In this document: positions 41,861 to 50,940 of the stretch, in pieces | Layout: each line of letters starts with the position of its first letter | Numbering within the stretch: the first letter of the stretch is position 1 | DNA from: Mycobacterium sp. BK086 | GTDB taxonomy: Bacteria > Actinomycetota > Actinomycetes > Mycobacteriales > Mycobacteriaceae | Length of the DNA stretch: 64,000 nt | Direction: 5' to 3' | NCBI GenBank assembly: GCA_004362315.1 | Contig: SNWL01000004.1 | Location: forward strand, 1,054,001 to 1,118,000 | Made by a program: the position numbers and the translations under genes | The notes under the pieces: model-generated | Databases searched by the model: none | Told to the model about the DNA's origin: nothing | Seen by the model: only the letters and a program-made list of their open reading frames with translations

Positions 41861-44205
41861 GTAGTGGACGCCGATCGGTGGCCGGCGCCGAGGATGTCTG
41901 TCAGCACATAGTCATTGTCCTCGCCGAGATCGGGTGCGCCCCGTTCGACGGTGACCGGCGCCCGAGACAGCAGCCAGGACGCCCCGAGGATGGGCCGCTG
42001 GCCCTCTCGATGGTCGGAGACGAAGCGGAAGGTTCCGCGTTCCCATAGGAGCGCGTCTTCGATGACCTCCACGGCGGACGCGCTCTTGGTGGCGGGCACC
42101 CCGACGGCGCGCAGCCGTCGGGCCAGAGCCGCGGCGTCGTGAGGTGCGGTGAGCGCGGTGATCGCCGCGTCCAGTGAGTCGATGTTGGCCTGTCGGTCGG
42201 CGGCGGTGGCGTAGCGGGTGTCGGCGAGCAGGTCGGGGGCGCCGAGTTCGGCACAAAGACAACGCCATTCGTCGTCCGCACCGATGGCGATGCTGATCCA
42301 CTGGTCGCCGCAGGGGTAGCAGCCGTGGGGCGCGAAGTCGGGATGCCGATTGCCGTCCGGTAGCAGCTGCACACCGGTCATGGAGTATTCGGCGAGCCGG
42401 TCGCCGACCATCGACGAGAGCACTTCCACCGCGGAGATGTCGACGAACTGGCCCTGGCCCGTGCGCTCGCGGTGCAGCAGTGCGGCGATCGCCCCGACCG
42501 CGGCGGCGGCTCCCACCGTGGAATCCCCGTAACGCATGTTCGCACCCAATGGCGGGCCGCCCTCGTAGCCGACGAGTGACGCCAGCCCGGCCAGCGACGA
42601 GAACGACGGGGCGTAGCCCGTCTGATAGCCGAGTGGGCCGTCGTTGCCCCACATCTTGATCGACACCGAGATGATGTCGGGTTTGACAGCCGCCAGATCG
42701 GCGTAGCCGAGGCCCTGACGTTCCATCGCGCCCGGCCGCAGATTGTTGAGCACGATATCGCTGTCGGCCACCAGATCGCGCAGCGCCGCCATGCCCTGCG
42801 TCGTTTTGATATCCAGGTCGACACTGAGGATCTCGGGATTGATGCTCAGGAAATAGGGCGCGTGGTTGATATCGGTTCCACCGTAAGCCCGCATCTCTTC
42901 GGGCAGTGCCGAGCACTCCACCTTGATCACCTCGGCGCCCAGCAGCGCCAACAACTTGCCGGTGTAGGGACCAGCCCAGACTTTGGTGAGTTCGACGACC
43001 CGGACACCCTCCAGCGGGCCGCCGCGTCGCCGTGCCGGTTTCTTGAGTTGAGGGGCTCGGACGGTGGGACGGTCCCGCGGTGCCGAGAGGCTGCCGACGA
43101 CCTCCTCGGTGTGCTGTCCGAGGGTTGGTGCCGGAGTGCGGATTTCAGCCGGGGACGTGGTCAGCGAATAGGGTGCTCCCGGGTAGGCGGCGGTACCTAG
43201 CACGGGGTGGGTGACGTCGGTGAAGAACCGGCGATGGCGGTACTGCGGCGAGCACAGCAGATCGTCGGCGCCGTTGACGGGAACCAGGGCGACGCCCAGC
43301 CGTTGCGCGGCCTCGGCCGTGGCCTCGCGTGGCCGGTCGGAAATCCAGGCAGCGAAGTGTTCTTTGAATGCGGCGACCTTCTCCGGGGTGACGGAGAATT
43401 CCAGCCAGTCGTCATCGAAGGCGTCGAGCCAGTCGGCATGGTCGAGCAGCTCTTCGAGCGCGAGCCAGTGGCCGCGGCTGGTCATGTAGAGGTAGACGAA
43501 ACCGTCTGCGCAGGCGAACATCGACGCGGGCCCCTGCTGGTCGAAGTCGTCGCGGGTGTTCTCCGGCGACACCTCCCCGGTGATGAACCGGCCAAGGATG
43601 CAGTCGGCGCGGGCCACCATGACCGCGTGCTGGGAGATATCGATGAATTCGCCGTCACCGGTGTGCATCTGGCGAAAGAGTGCCGCCATGACGCACAGCG
43701 CGGCGTCCAGGCCGGCCTCGTAGTCGGGGGAGTAGCGGCCAGGACCCTTCAGCGGTGGCAGGGCCGGATCGGGGTGACTCGGTGTGTGGTGGCCCCAGCC
43801 GCCGGCCTGGAAGATGTTGATGCTCTTGCTGTTCTGTAACTCTGGGGGAGCGCTCGCCCCGAACGGCGTGATCGAGCAGAACACCAGGCCACGACGGTTC
43901 GGCGGTTCTACTGGATGGTGATCGTCGATCACGGCATCCGCGCTTGCGATCAGGTCCTGAACCGCGGGACTGTGCGCGTCGAGGGCGACCGAGCGCTTGT
44001 TGGTGTTCAGGTACGCGAACAGTCCGCTGCGTTCGGGATCGGATGCGATGTCCAGCAGGGGAGCCATGGCCCGGGTGGGACTACCCCGCCCGGGCCGCTC
44101 CACCTTGACGACGTCAGCGCCGAGGTCGGCCAGTAGCTTGCCGCAGTACTCGCCGGCCACCCCTTCAGCCAGTTCGACGATCCGGAACCCGTTCAGCGTC
44201 GCCAT
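41857..44205 (-). CDS. Double-domain class III (CaiB/BaiF) CoA-transferase
   Basis: A 782-aa protein made of two complete CaiB/BaiF units in tandem, at about 1-370 and 400-782. Each half has the N-terminal RVVELxxxxAGPYxGKLLALLGAEVIKVE-like signature (halves read RIVELAEGVAGEYCGKLL and RVVELTKVWAGPYTGKLL). Candidate catalytic Asp residues lie in RYSPDYEAGLDAAL and RYGDSTVGAAAA. Normally two identical chains interlock as a dimer, so the fusion would form one interlocked unit. Role: moving CoA between acyl groups. It lies 12 bp after the crotonase gene and overlaps the SDR gene by four bases. Confidence 0.86.
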   Translation of the reverse strand: MATLNGFRIVELAEGVAGEYCGKLLADLGADVVKVERPGRGSPTRAMAPLLDIASDPERSGLFAYLNTNKRSVALDAHSPAVQDLIASADAVIDDHHPVEPPNRRGLVFCSITPFGASAPPELQNSKSINIFQAGGWGHHTPSHPDPALPPLKGPGRYSPDYEAGLDAALCVMAALFRQMHTGDGEFIDISQHAVMVARADCILGRFITGEVSPENTRDDFDQQGPASMFACADGFVYLYMTSRGHWLALEELLDHADWLDAFDDDWLEFSVTPEKVAAFKEHFAAWISDRPREATAEAAQRLGVALVPVNGADDLLCSPQYRHRRFFTDVTHPVLGTAAYPGAPYSLTTSPAEIRTPAPTLGQHTEEVVGSLSAPRDRPTVRAPQLKKPARRRGGPLEGVRVVELTKVWAGPYTGKLLALLGAEVIKVECSALPEEMRAYGGTDINHAPYFLSINPEILSVDLDIKTTQGMAALRDLVADSDIVLNNLRPGAMERQGLGYADLAAVKPDIISVSIKMWGNDGPLGYQTGYAPSFSSLAGLASLVGYEGGPPLGANMRYGDSTVGAAAAVGAIAALLHRERTGQGQFVDISAVEVLSSMVGDRLAEYSMTGVQLLPDGNRHPDFAPHGCYPCGDQWISIAIGADDEWRCLCAELGAPDLLADTRYATAADRQANIDSLDAAITALTAPHDAAALARRLRAVGVPATKSASAVEVIEDALLWERGTFRFVSDHREGQRPILGASWLLSRAPVTVERGAPDLGEDNDYVLTDILGAGHRSASTT

Positions 44206-44217
44206 GTTACGGCTCGG

Positions 44218-45186
44218 TCAGGGCTTCTTACGTCCGGAGTGGCTCAGGCGCCATTCGGGCGGGAAGTTGAGGTCGTTGTCCTTGACGACGTTGTTCAGGC
44301 CCTTCTCGAACGTACCCTCGGTCAGGTCGGGGTAGTTGGGGCGATCGTTGGTCATCATCGGCAACATGCCCTCGACCACACCGGTCAGCAGGCTGCCGAA
44401 GTACTCACCCTTGTGCTGCTTGTAGAGCTCGAGGAACGTCTTCTGCACCACGACGGTATCGGTGGGACGAGACTTCGAACACGCCATCGCGTACTTCAGC
44501 GTCTCGGCTTCGAGATCCTCGCGTGGCACCACACTGTTGACGAAGCCGCAGTCGTACATCTCTTTCGCGCTGAACGGCCTTCCGGTGAACAACATTTCGG
44601 AAAACTTGCGCAGGCCCATGGTCTCGGCCCACCACCACAGCCGGGGTCCCCAACCGACGTAGCGGAACGCGGGGTGCCCGAACAACGCGTCGTCGGAGGA
44701 CACCACCAGGTCCGCATCGCCGGCCTGATAGAAGTGCCAGCCGTAGCAGTAGCCCTTGGCCTCCACGATCGTGACCTTCTTGCACTCCTGCAGCGGCCGG
44801 TTTCCGGCGCGAGCCTTGGCGTAGTGATCGGTCAGGGTGTAGAGGTAGCGGTAGGAATCCCCCGGCGGGTACTTCACGCTCTCATCGTTGATCGAAAGCT
44901 CATGCAGCAGAGGAACTCCCGGATTCTCCAACATCTCGCGCTGTTCGGGCAGGTCGCCGCCGCTACCGAAGTCGTTGCCTTCGCCGCGGATCACCACGAC
45001 CTTGACGTCGTCGTCGACATTGCACTTATGGATCATGTCGGCGAAGTTCTGCCGCATGCCCATGGTGGTGGAGTTCAGTTCATCGGGCCGGTTGAACGTG
45101 ATGTAGGCGATCCGATTCTCGATGTCCTTCTCGAACTTGATGAAGGGTTCGGCTTCCTTCTTCATCTCTTCGTAGTCGTGGTTCAT
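44218..45186 (-). CDS. Crotonase-superfamily protein lacking the two usual catalytic glutamates
   Basis: A 322-aa crotonase-fold protein. The N-terminal strand IAYITFNRPDELNSTT and oxyanion-hole region GEGNDFGSGGDL fit the family. In typical enoyl-CoA hydratases the two acidic residues lie in a GGGxEL-type segment and in FGxPE; here they read GYCYGWHFYQAGD and FGHPAFRYVGWGP, so both Glu are absent. Crotonases with different residues include ring-cleaving beta-diketone hydrolases and CoA hydrolases. The ATG at 45186 was chosen because the longer frame is unsupported; AGGAG lies about ten bases upstream. It sits 12 bp before the CaiB gene. Confidence 0.83.
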   Translation of the reverse strand: MNHDYEEMKKEAEPFIKFEKDIENRIAYITFNRPDELNSTTMGMRQNFADMIHKCNVDDDVKVVVIRGEGNDFGSGGDLPEQREMLENPGVPLLHELSINDESVKYPPGDSYRYLYTLTDHYAKARAGNRPLQECKKVTIVEAKGYCYGWHFYQAGDADLVVSSDDALFGHPAFRYVGWGPRLWWWAETMGLRKFSEMLFTGRPFSAKEMYDCGFVNSVVPREDLEAETLKYAMACSKSRPTDTVVVQKTFLELYKQHKGEYFGSLLTGVVEGMLPMMTNDRPNYPDLTEGTFEKGLNNVVKDNDLNFPPEWRLSHSGRKKP

Positions 45187-45281
45187 CGTGATTGCGCTCC
45201 TGTCGTGACGGTGATCATGTGAGCATGCTGGTTGTAACATAACGAGATTCGGGCGAAGCCAAGAACAAATCGGTCCACGAT
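45187..45281. promoter_or_regulatory. Inter-gene segment in the minus operon, possible internal promoter
   Basis: This 95-bp segment between the unknown protein and the crotonase gene is the only gap longer than 12 bp inside the minus-strand operon. On the minus strand it contains TTATGTTACAACC, which could hold a -10 element. No copy of the 20-bp palindrome lies here. The evidence is only the gap size and a local rise in A/T. Confidence 0.3.
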
Positions 45282-45794
45282 CTACCCCTCGCTCGCCGTC
45301 GTGAGGATGTGCTGCCGCCGGGGTGCCTGCCGCATTCGACCGGTTCTCCACTGGCAGAGAAGTTCTGAGGTGATGGCGACCGATTCGAGGCCCGCCGCCG
45401 TCCGCGCCTGGTCGAGGAAGAACCGGGTGGCTCGGCTCACGGGGATCTCCACACCCCGCGCATTCGGTCGCCCGGCGTCCCAGGCCAGAACCTCGATCGA
45501 CGGATTGTCGATGGCCTTGTCGACCCAGCGCTTGATGGCGTCGTCGGTGCGATACAGACTGTCCGACACCAGCACCGAGCGCAGTAACGTGTCCGCCGCC
45601 GGGTCCGGTGACAGCCCCTCGGCGCGCGTGGCTCCGAGAATACGCAAGGAGAGCTCGCACTCAGCGTCGTCGTGCACCGCGAAAACCCGCACGTCCCAAC
45701 CGGTCAGCGATCGATCGCAGATCAGCCCGCCCGCATGCTCGACCGCATCGGCAACGGTCTCGGACACGAGGTCCATGCGGAACCGGGTCAGCAT
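45282..45794 (-). CDS. Protein of unknown function in the P450-crotonase operon
   Basis: A 170-aa protein with no signal peptide or membrane segment. It contains [25 protein letters not shown] and [22 protein letters not shown] and has the mixed alpha/beta look of a soluble regulator or binding protein, but I do not recognise a family. The ATG at 45794 lies seven bases inside the upstream SDR gene, which argues for translational coupling and against a spurious frame. A downstream ATG six codons later is an alternative start. Confidence 0.68.
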   Translation of the reverse strand: MLTRFRMDLVSETVADAVEHAGGLICDRSLTGWDVRVFAVHDDAECELSLRILGATRAEGLSPDPAADTLLRSVLVSDSLYRTDDAIKRWVDKAIDNPSIEVLAWDAGRPNARGVEIPVSRATRFFLDQARTAAGLESVAITSELLCQWRTGRMRQAPRRQHILTTASEG

Positions 45795-46741
45795 GCGGGC
45801 TCGACGGCCGGAAAGGTGACCTTACTCAGGGCTTCCGACTGCTGCCACAAGCGGCCGCACTCGTCCACGTCCAGTGTCAGTGGTGGAAGCTTCGCGAATG
45901 TGACACCGCCGCCCGCGGTCTCGTAGAGCCCGCGAGGTCCGTAGTACGTCGCCCCCGCAGCATCCGGCGACACCGCGGCATACAGCGTCGGCTTGATGCC
46001 CTCGTCGACGTCGAGCCACATGAACGGCAACAGCTTCCAGGTCAGCTGGGTGAGCCGGCTACTCAAAGTCGGCTTGTCCAGGCCGTAGGACGCCCCGCTG
46101 AGCAGATTGGTCTTGCTCAGCCCGGGATGTGCGCCGTTGGAGGTGATGCCCCACCCGCCTGCCCGGCTGCGCCGGTCGAGCTCGAAGGCGAACATCAGCT
46201 GCGCCAGCTTGGCGACTCCGTAGGAGTACATCGCCTTGTATTCGCGCTCGGCGTTGACGTCGTCGAAGCGGATATTGCGTTGAGTGGCCGCGATGCTGCT
46301 GACGGTCACAACCCGTCCGCCGCGCAGCAGCGGCAGCAGCCGTCCGGTCAGCGCGAAGTGCCCCAGATGATTTGCGCCGAACTGTAGCTCGAACCCGTCA
46401 CCGGTTTCCTGACGAGTCGGCGGGGTCATCACCCCGGCGTTGGCGATCAGGATGTCGACCGGTCGGCCGTCGCCCAGAAGCCCGTCGGCGAACGTTTCGA
46501 CACTCGCCAGTGAGGCCAGGTCGACGATCTTGACATCCACCTTTGCCGCCGGGTTCGACTGCCGGATCTGCGCTGCCGCGGCCTCGCCCTTAGAGGCGCT
46601 GCGCACCGCCATCACGACATCGGCACCGGCAGCCGAAAGACGCTTGGCCAGGCCGAAACCCAGGCCGCTGTTGGCGCCGGTGACGACGATGTGCTTGCCG
46701 GACAGATCCGGCACGGTCAGCGTCAGGTCCGGGCGGTTCAC
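45788..46741 (-). CDS. SDR-family oxidoreductase, retinol-dehydrogenase-like
   Basis: A 317-aa extended-length SDR of the retinol dehydrogenase/WWOX-like group. The cofactor motif is TGANSGLG near 21-28, NAGV near 100, and the active site is SSIAATQRN with [10 protein letters not shown] near 170 (Tyr-x3-Lys). The group often oxidises lipid-like alcohols. The start is a GTG overlapping the P450 stop as GTGA, so it is coupled to the P450: hydroxylation followed by alcohol oxidation is a natural pairing. It overlaps the following gene by seven bases. Confidence 0.85.
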   Translation of the reverse strand: MNRPDLTLTVPDLSGKHIVVTGANSGLGFGLAKRLSAAGADVVMAVRSASKGEAAAAQIRQSNPAAKVDVKIVDLASLASVETFADGLLGDGRPVDILIANAGVMTPPTRQETGDGFELQFGANHLGHFALTGRLLPLLRGGRVVTVSSIAATQRNIRFDDVNAEREYKAMYSYGVAKLAQLMFAFELDRRSRAGGWGITSNGAHPGLSKTNLLSGASYGLDKPTLSSRLTQLTWKLLPFMWLDVDEGIKPTLYAAVSPDAAGATYYGPRGLYETAGGGVTFAKLPPLTLDVDECGRLWQQSEALSKVTFPAVEPAC

Positions 46742-47958
46742 CAGGTCACCGGAAGTTCGTGCATGCCGTAGGACAGCGCATCGTGCTTGAACGGCAACTC
46801 GTTGACCGGCCCGACCTGCTGCAGTGTGGGAATGCGCTTGAACAGGGTGGGCAGCACGATCTGCAGTTCCATCCGGGCCAGCTGGCCGCCGACGCAGGAA
46901 TGGCGGCCGTACCCGAGCGCGACGTTGGGGCCGTCCTCACGATCGAGCTTCAACCGGTCGGGGTTCGGGAACTGACGGGGGTCCCAGTTGGCCGGGGCGA
47001 CGTCCAGGATGATGCCTTCGCCGGCGCGGATGACTTCGCCGCCCACCTCGATGTCCTCGGTGGCGATGCGGCGCTGGCCGGTCTGGATGATGCTGCAGTA
47101 CCGCAGCAGCTCCTCGACGGCGGTGGCGATGACCTTGGGATCGTCGGTGTCGCGCAGCATGGCCAGCTGGTCGGGATTGTCCAGCAGCGCCGCGATGCTG
47201 ACGGCGATCTGGCCGGCGGTGGTCTCGTGTCCGGCGATCAGCACCCCGGTGGCCAGCTGGGCTGCCTCTTTCAGCGAGATTTCCTCGTCCTTCACCCGCT
47301 CGGCGAGGTCGGAGACCAGGTCTTCGGCGGGGTCGTCCATTTTCTTCTCGAGCAGCGACTTGAGGTATCGGGCAAGGGCGCCAGCACCTTTCGCGGCATC
47401 TTCGGCCGAGGCATTGCGGGCCATACCCATGTTGGACTGCTCTTGGAAGAAGTCGGCGTCCTCGTAGGGCACGCCGAGAAGGTGGCTGATCACCAACGAT
47501 GGAACCGGCAGGGCGAGCGCGCTGACCAGATCGGCGGGCTGCGGCCCGGCCAGGATCGCGTCGATGTGCTCGTCGACGATCTTCTGCACCGCGGCCCGCA
47601 AGGCCTCGACCCGCCGGAACGTGAACGGCTTGGACAGCATGCGCCGGTAGAAGGTGTGCTCCTCGGCATCGGAGGTGAACACCGATCGGGGCCGCCGGTG
47701 GACCGTCGACTTCATGCCTTCGTTCCAGTGCGGGTAACCCTCCTTGCGGTCGTCGACGCTGGCTCGGCCGTCGGCGAACAACGCGCGGATCGCCTCGTAC
47801 CCGGTGATCAGCCACGGTGTGCTGCCATCCCAGATCCGGACGCGGGCCATTTGCGCGGATTCGTTGACGCCCAACGACTCTGGCGGTGGTGCGAACGGCT
47901 TCCCCGCGGCGCGACTCATCGGGAAATCGGGCACAGCCGACGCATCAACCGCAGTCAC
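46738..47958 (-). CDS. Cytochrome P450 at head of the minus-strand operon
   Basis: A 406-aa P450. The I-helix motif is [13 protein letters not shown], ExxR is EELLR, and the haem loop is [15 protein letters not shown] with Cys355. The usual Phe at the start of the haem loop is Leu here. It resembles CYP105-type enzymes in layout. The GTG at 47958 was chosen by the conserved N-terminal Pro-rich part. The 20-bp palindrome at 47987-48006 lies 29-48 bp upstream, and the SDR gene is coupled downstream. No ferredoxin is adjacent; the ferredoxin at 27791 could serve. Confidence 0.88.
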   Translation of the reverse strand: MTAVDASAVPDFPMSRAAGKPFAPPPESLGVNESAQMARVRIWDGSTPWLITGYEAIRALFADGRASVDDRKEGYPHWNEGMKSTVHRRPRSVFTSDAEEHTFYRRMLSKPFTFRRVEALRAAVQKIVDEHIDAILAGPQPADLVSALALPVPSLVISHLLGVPYEDADFFQEQSNMGMARNASAEDAAKGAGALARYLKSLLEKKMDDPAEDLVSDLAERVKDEEISLKEAAQLATGVLIAGHETTAGQIAVSIAALLDNPDQLAMLRDTDDPKVIATAVEELLRYCSIIQTGQRRIATEDIEVGGEVIRAGEGIILDVAPANWDPRQFPNPDRLKLDREDGPNVALGYGRHSCVGGQLARMELQIVLPTLFKRIPTLQQVGPVNELPFKHDALSYGMHELPVTW

Positions 47959-47986
47959 AGGTCTCAGTGAACAGCACCGGGCGCAG

Positions 47987-48006
47987 TAAATCAATCAATT
48001 TATTTG
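47987..48006. promoter_or_regulatory. AT-rich palindrome, probable TetR operator, right copy
   Basis: The element reads TAAATCAA-N4-TTTATTTG on the plus strand (spacer TCAA). Its reverse complement matches the palindrome at 32062-32081 in 17 of 20 bases and 19 of 21 when shifted one base. It lies 29-48 bp before the P450 start and 25 bp after the molybdopterin oxidoreductase stop. Position and near identity suggest it is bound by the TetR encoded at 32110. Confidence 0.7.
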
Positions 48007-48030
48007 ATTGCCCGCTGGGCGGGCGGCGGC

Positions 48031-50280
48031 TCAGCCTGCCGTGACGAGGTCGGCCTGCACCGCCTCGATGCGCGCCGGGACGTGCTTGTGCCACGGCGTC
48101 CCGGCATAGGGATCACGCCAGTCGGTGGAGGTCAGCGCGTTCGGCGCGATACCGGGGATGCGGGTCTGCCCATCGGCGTCGACGAAGTCCAGGCCGAAAC
48201 CATTGGGCAGGGAGGCATGGCCGGGCAGCATGGTCTCGCTGACCTCGACGACGGTCTCGGCGCTGCCCGCGGCGGTGGTGACCCGGGCGCGGGCGCCGTC
48301 GACCAGTCCGAGTGCTTCGGCATCTTCGACACTGACCCGCAACGCACCGTCGGCATCGCGCTTGCGCCAGGACGGGTCACGCAGGATGTCGTTGGCGGTG
48401 AACGCGCGCCGCTCGCCGGCGGACAACACGATCGGGAACTCCGGGCTGGTCAGCTCTCGAGTCTCACTGGCCAGCGCCCGAATGTCGTCGAGCATCTCCG
48501 GAATCACCAGCTTGATCTTGTGATCTGCGTGGGACATCAGCGCCCAGTCGTCGGCATACTCGTGCTCGCTGAACGTCACGCCGGACTTGCTGGCCAGAAT
48601 CGTGTCGAAGAGGGCGTTGCCGTCGGCGTGACCGGCCCGGCGCACCGCGTCCGGGTAGGCGACGAATGCCTTCTGGGCCAGACCCCACAGCGCGGCCGCG
48701 CCTCTGAGCCGGTCGGGTAGCGTCGGGCCGAGCGTCTCGTAGAGCACGTGTGGCAGCACTTTTCCCAGCGCCGGATTGGCGGCGAGTTCGGTGAAGAACG
48801 CGCCCGTGTAGGCCTCCAGCCCCTGCTGGGCTGCCTCGCGCAGCGGCCGGAGGTCGTCATCGCTGATCACTCCGAGCGCGCGTACCAGTCGTGCCCAGAT
48901 CTCGGGCTCGGGCAGGGTGCCGGGCGTCGGCTCGAACAGTGGGTGGCGCAGATGGAACTCGTTGCGCGGGAACTCGAAATTGAAGAAGGTGGCCTCGGGC
49001 TTTTCGAACTGGCTGGCAGCGGGCAGGACGTAGTGGGCCAGCCGCGCGGTCTCCGTCATCGCCACGTCGATCACGACCAGCAGCTCCAGCGACTCGAAGG
49101 CGGCCCGGCAATTCTTGGAGTCGGCGATGGAGTGGGCGGGGTTGGCGCTCTCGACGAGCATGGCCCGGAACCGGTCGGGATGATCGGTCAGGATCTCTTG
49201 GGGCACCACGTTGGACGGCACCAGGCCGGCGATGATCGGCGCGCCGGTCACCGGCGAGCGCCCGACACCGCTGAGGCTGAAGAGCGGCGCGAACGACGAA
49301 TGCAGATGTTGCCCACCGCGTTTGGCGAAGCTGCCGGTCAGGATCCACAGCAGCTTGTTGAGGTAGGAGCACAGTGTGCTGTTGGGGGCCTGCTGCACGC
49401 CGAGGTCTTCGAAGACGGCGACGGAATCGGCAGCCGCCATGCGGCGTGCGGCGGCCCGTAACAACTCTTCGTCGACACCGCTGCGCTGCGCGTACTCACC
49501 GACCGGGATCGTCCGCAGCACCTCACGAACCTCGTCGGTCCCCTCGACGTGCTCGGCGAGAAACGCCTCGTTGCAAAGGTTTTCCTGCACCAGCACCCCG
49601 GCCAGCGCCGCCAGGCACCAGGCGTCGGTACCCGGCTTCACCCGCAGGTGGAAGTCTGCCATCTTGGCGGTGTCGGTGACCACCGGGTCGATGACGACCA
49701 TCGAGCGGGCGGGATCCTTGGCGATGTCGTTGAGCACCGTGCGGGCCCGCGGGAAGCTCTGCGACATCCAGGGGTTCTTGCCGACGAACACCGACACCTC
49801 GGCGTGCTCGAACTCGCCGCGGGTGTGACCGCCGTAGAGCTGCATGTCGACCCAGTTCTCGCCGGTCTTCTCCTGCGCCAACGCATTCGACCGGTAGCGC
49901 GAGCCGAGCAGCTTGAGGAACGAACCGCTGTAGGCGCCGCCGAGGTGGTTACCCTGACCGCCGCCGCCGTAATAGAAGATCTTCTGCCCGCCGTAGGTGT
50001 CGGCGATCCGCTGGAAGCCCGCCGCGATCTCGGAAATGGCGGTATCCCAATCGATTTCCTCGTAGCTGCCGTCGGCCCGGCGGCGCATCGGCGACGTCAG
50101 TCGGGCGCGGTTGTTCTGATAGTGGTCCAGACGAAGCGCCTTGTTGCAGGTATAGCCCTGCGAGGCGGGGTTGTCCTTATCGCCGCGGATGCGGGCCAGC
50201 GTCTGGCCCTCGGTCTGCACCACGATGCCGCAGTTGCACTCACAGAGGATGCAGGCGGTGGGCTGCCAGTCAGCAGACAT
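48031..50280 (-). CDS. Molybdopterin-dependent oxidoreductase with N-terminal 4Fe-4S site
   Basis: A 749-aa enzyme of the DMSO-reductase/formate dehydrogenase-like group. The N-terminal cluster motif is Cys10-x2-Cys13-x3-Cys17-x27-Cys45 with an extra Cys15. The molybdopterin-binding core follows (GQKIFYYGGGGQGNHLGG near 105; LFSLSGVGRSPVTG near 355), and the C-terminal MoCo dinucleotide-binding barrel is near 620-740. No Tat signal or partner subunits are seen, so it is cytoplasmic and single-subunit here. The ATG is preceded by AAGGAAG. It is upstream of the P450 operon, separated by the palindromic site. Confidence 0.87.
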   Translation of the reverse strand: MSADWQPTACILCECNCGIVVQTEGQTLARIRGDKDNPASQGYTCNKALRLDHYQNNRARLTSPMRRRADGSYEEIDWDTAISEIAAGFQRIADTYGGQKIFYYGGGGQGNHLGGAYSGSFLKLLGSRYRSNALAQEKTGENWVDMQLYGGHTRGEFEHAEVSVFVGKNPWMSQSFPRARTVLNDIAKDPARSMVVIDPVVTDTAKMADFHLRVKPGTDAWCLAALAGVLVQENLCNEAFLAEHVEGTDEVREVLRTIPVGEYAQRSGVDEELLRAAARRMAAADSVAVFEDLGVQQAPNSTLCSYLNKLLWILTGSFAKRGGQHLHSSFAPLFSLSGVGRSPVTGAPIIAGLVPSNVVPQEILTDHPDRFRAMLVESANPAHSIADSKNCRAAFESLELLVVIDVAMTETARLAHYVLPAASQFEKPEATFFNFEFPRNEFHLRHPLFEPTPGTLPEPEIWARLVRALGVISDDDLRPLREAAQQGLEAYTGAFFTELAANPALGKVLPHVLYETLGPTLPDRLRGAAALWGLAQKAFVAYPDAVRRAGHADGNALFDTILASKSGVTFSEHEYADDWALMSHADHKIKLVIPEMLDDIRALASETRELTSPEFPIVLSAGERRAFTANDILRDPSWRKRDADGALRVSVEDAEALGLVDGARARVTTAAGSAETVVEVSETMLPGHASLPNGFGLDFVDADGQTRIPGIAPNALTSTDWRDPYAGTPWHKHVPARIEAVQADLVTAG

Positions 50281-50294
50281 CTGGACTTCCTTTC

Positions 50295-50861
50295 CTATGT
50301 GCCGCACTCGGCTTCGAGCAGATCGCGCATGAGTCGGTGAACGGCGTCGAGCGGCTTGACGTCGCGGGCCGCGCGGGCCAGCACGATGGCGCCCTCCAGC
50401 GCCGCGGTCACGGACACCGCCAGATCCTCGGCGCGGTCCTTGGCGATGCCATCGGCCATCAGTCGCGCGGCGATGAGCCCGTTCCAGCGGGTGAATGCCT
50501 CGGCGGCCCGCTCGATCGCCGGGTTCTCCTTATCGGGTTCGCCGGATTCGATGGCGACGGCCAGCACCGGGCAGCCGGCGCGATAGTCGGTCTCGATCAG
50601 GTTCTTGCGATAGAAGCGGGTCAGCCCGTCGAGCATCTCGACGCTGTTGGTCGCCTTGGCCAACCGGGCCGCGACGAAGTCCGCGACGTAGTCGACGGCC
50701 TCGCACACCAACTGGGTGCGACCGCCGGGGAAGTAGTGATAGGCCGAGCCGCGCGGTGCGCCGCTATGCGCCAGGACGTCCGCGATGGCCGTCGACTGCG
50801 CTCCGCGTTCGCGGATCAACAGCGCGGCTGAGGCGACCATCCGGTCGCGCGGGCTCGTCAT
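50295..50861 (-). CDS. TetR-family repressor, likely autoregulated
   Basis: A 188-aa TetR protein. The helix-turn-helix spans about 5-50 (RMVASAALLIRERGAQSTAIA, then HSGAPRGSAYHYFPGGR). Its C-terminal region resembles LmrA/YxaF-like TetR_C_33 regulators. The ATG at 50861 lies only three bases after a perfect palindrome, so the protein would block its own start region. The gene is divergent from the thioesterase-like gene at 50941 and lies upstream of the molybdopterin oxidoreductase with a 14-bp gap, so it may control all three. Confidence 0.86.
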   Translation of the reverse strand: MTSPRDRMVASAALLIRERGAQSTAIADVLAHSGAPRGSAYHYFPGGRTQLVCEAVDYVADFVAARLAKATNSVEMLDGLTRFYRKNLIETDYRAGCPVLAVAIESGEPDKENPAIERAAEAFTRWNGLIAARLMADGIAKDRAEDLAVSVTAALEGAIVLARAARDVKPLDAVHRLMRDLLEAECGT

Positions 50862-50864
50862 GAC

Positions 50865-50884
50865 TATGTATGCAACCATACATA
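50865..50884. promoter_or_regulatory. Perfect 8-bp inverted repeat, probable TetR operator
   Basis: The site is TATGTATG-N4-CATACATA with spacer CAAC. It lies three bases before the TetR start codon and 57-76 bp before the divergent thioesterase start. AT-rich perfect dyads of this size are typical TetR operators, and the position predicts autoregulation and joint control of both directions. Confidence 0.72.
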
Positions 50885-50940
50885 ATCGCCAGGCGCCAGG
50901 GTGCATGCGCTCGAGTCTGCGCAGCGGTACCGTCGCGCGG

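Noticed and set aside
45187-45281. KstR or 20-bp-palindrome site before the crotonase gene
   Set aside because: GTTGTAAC resembles an inverted order of the KstR half-sites but not AACnnGTT, and no TAAATMAA dyad is present.
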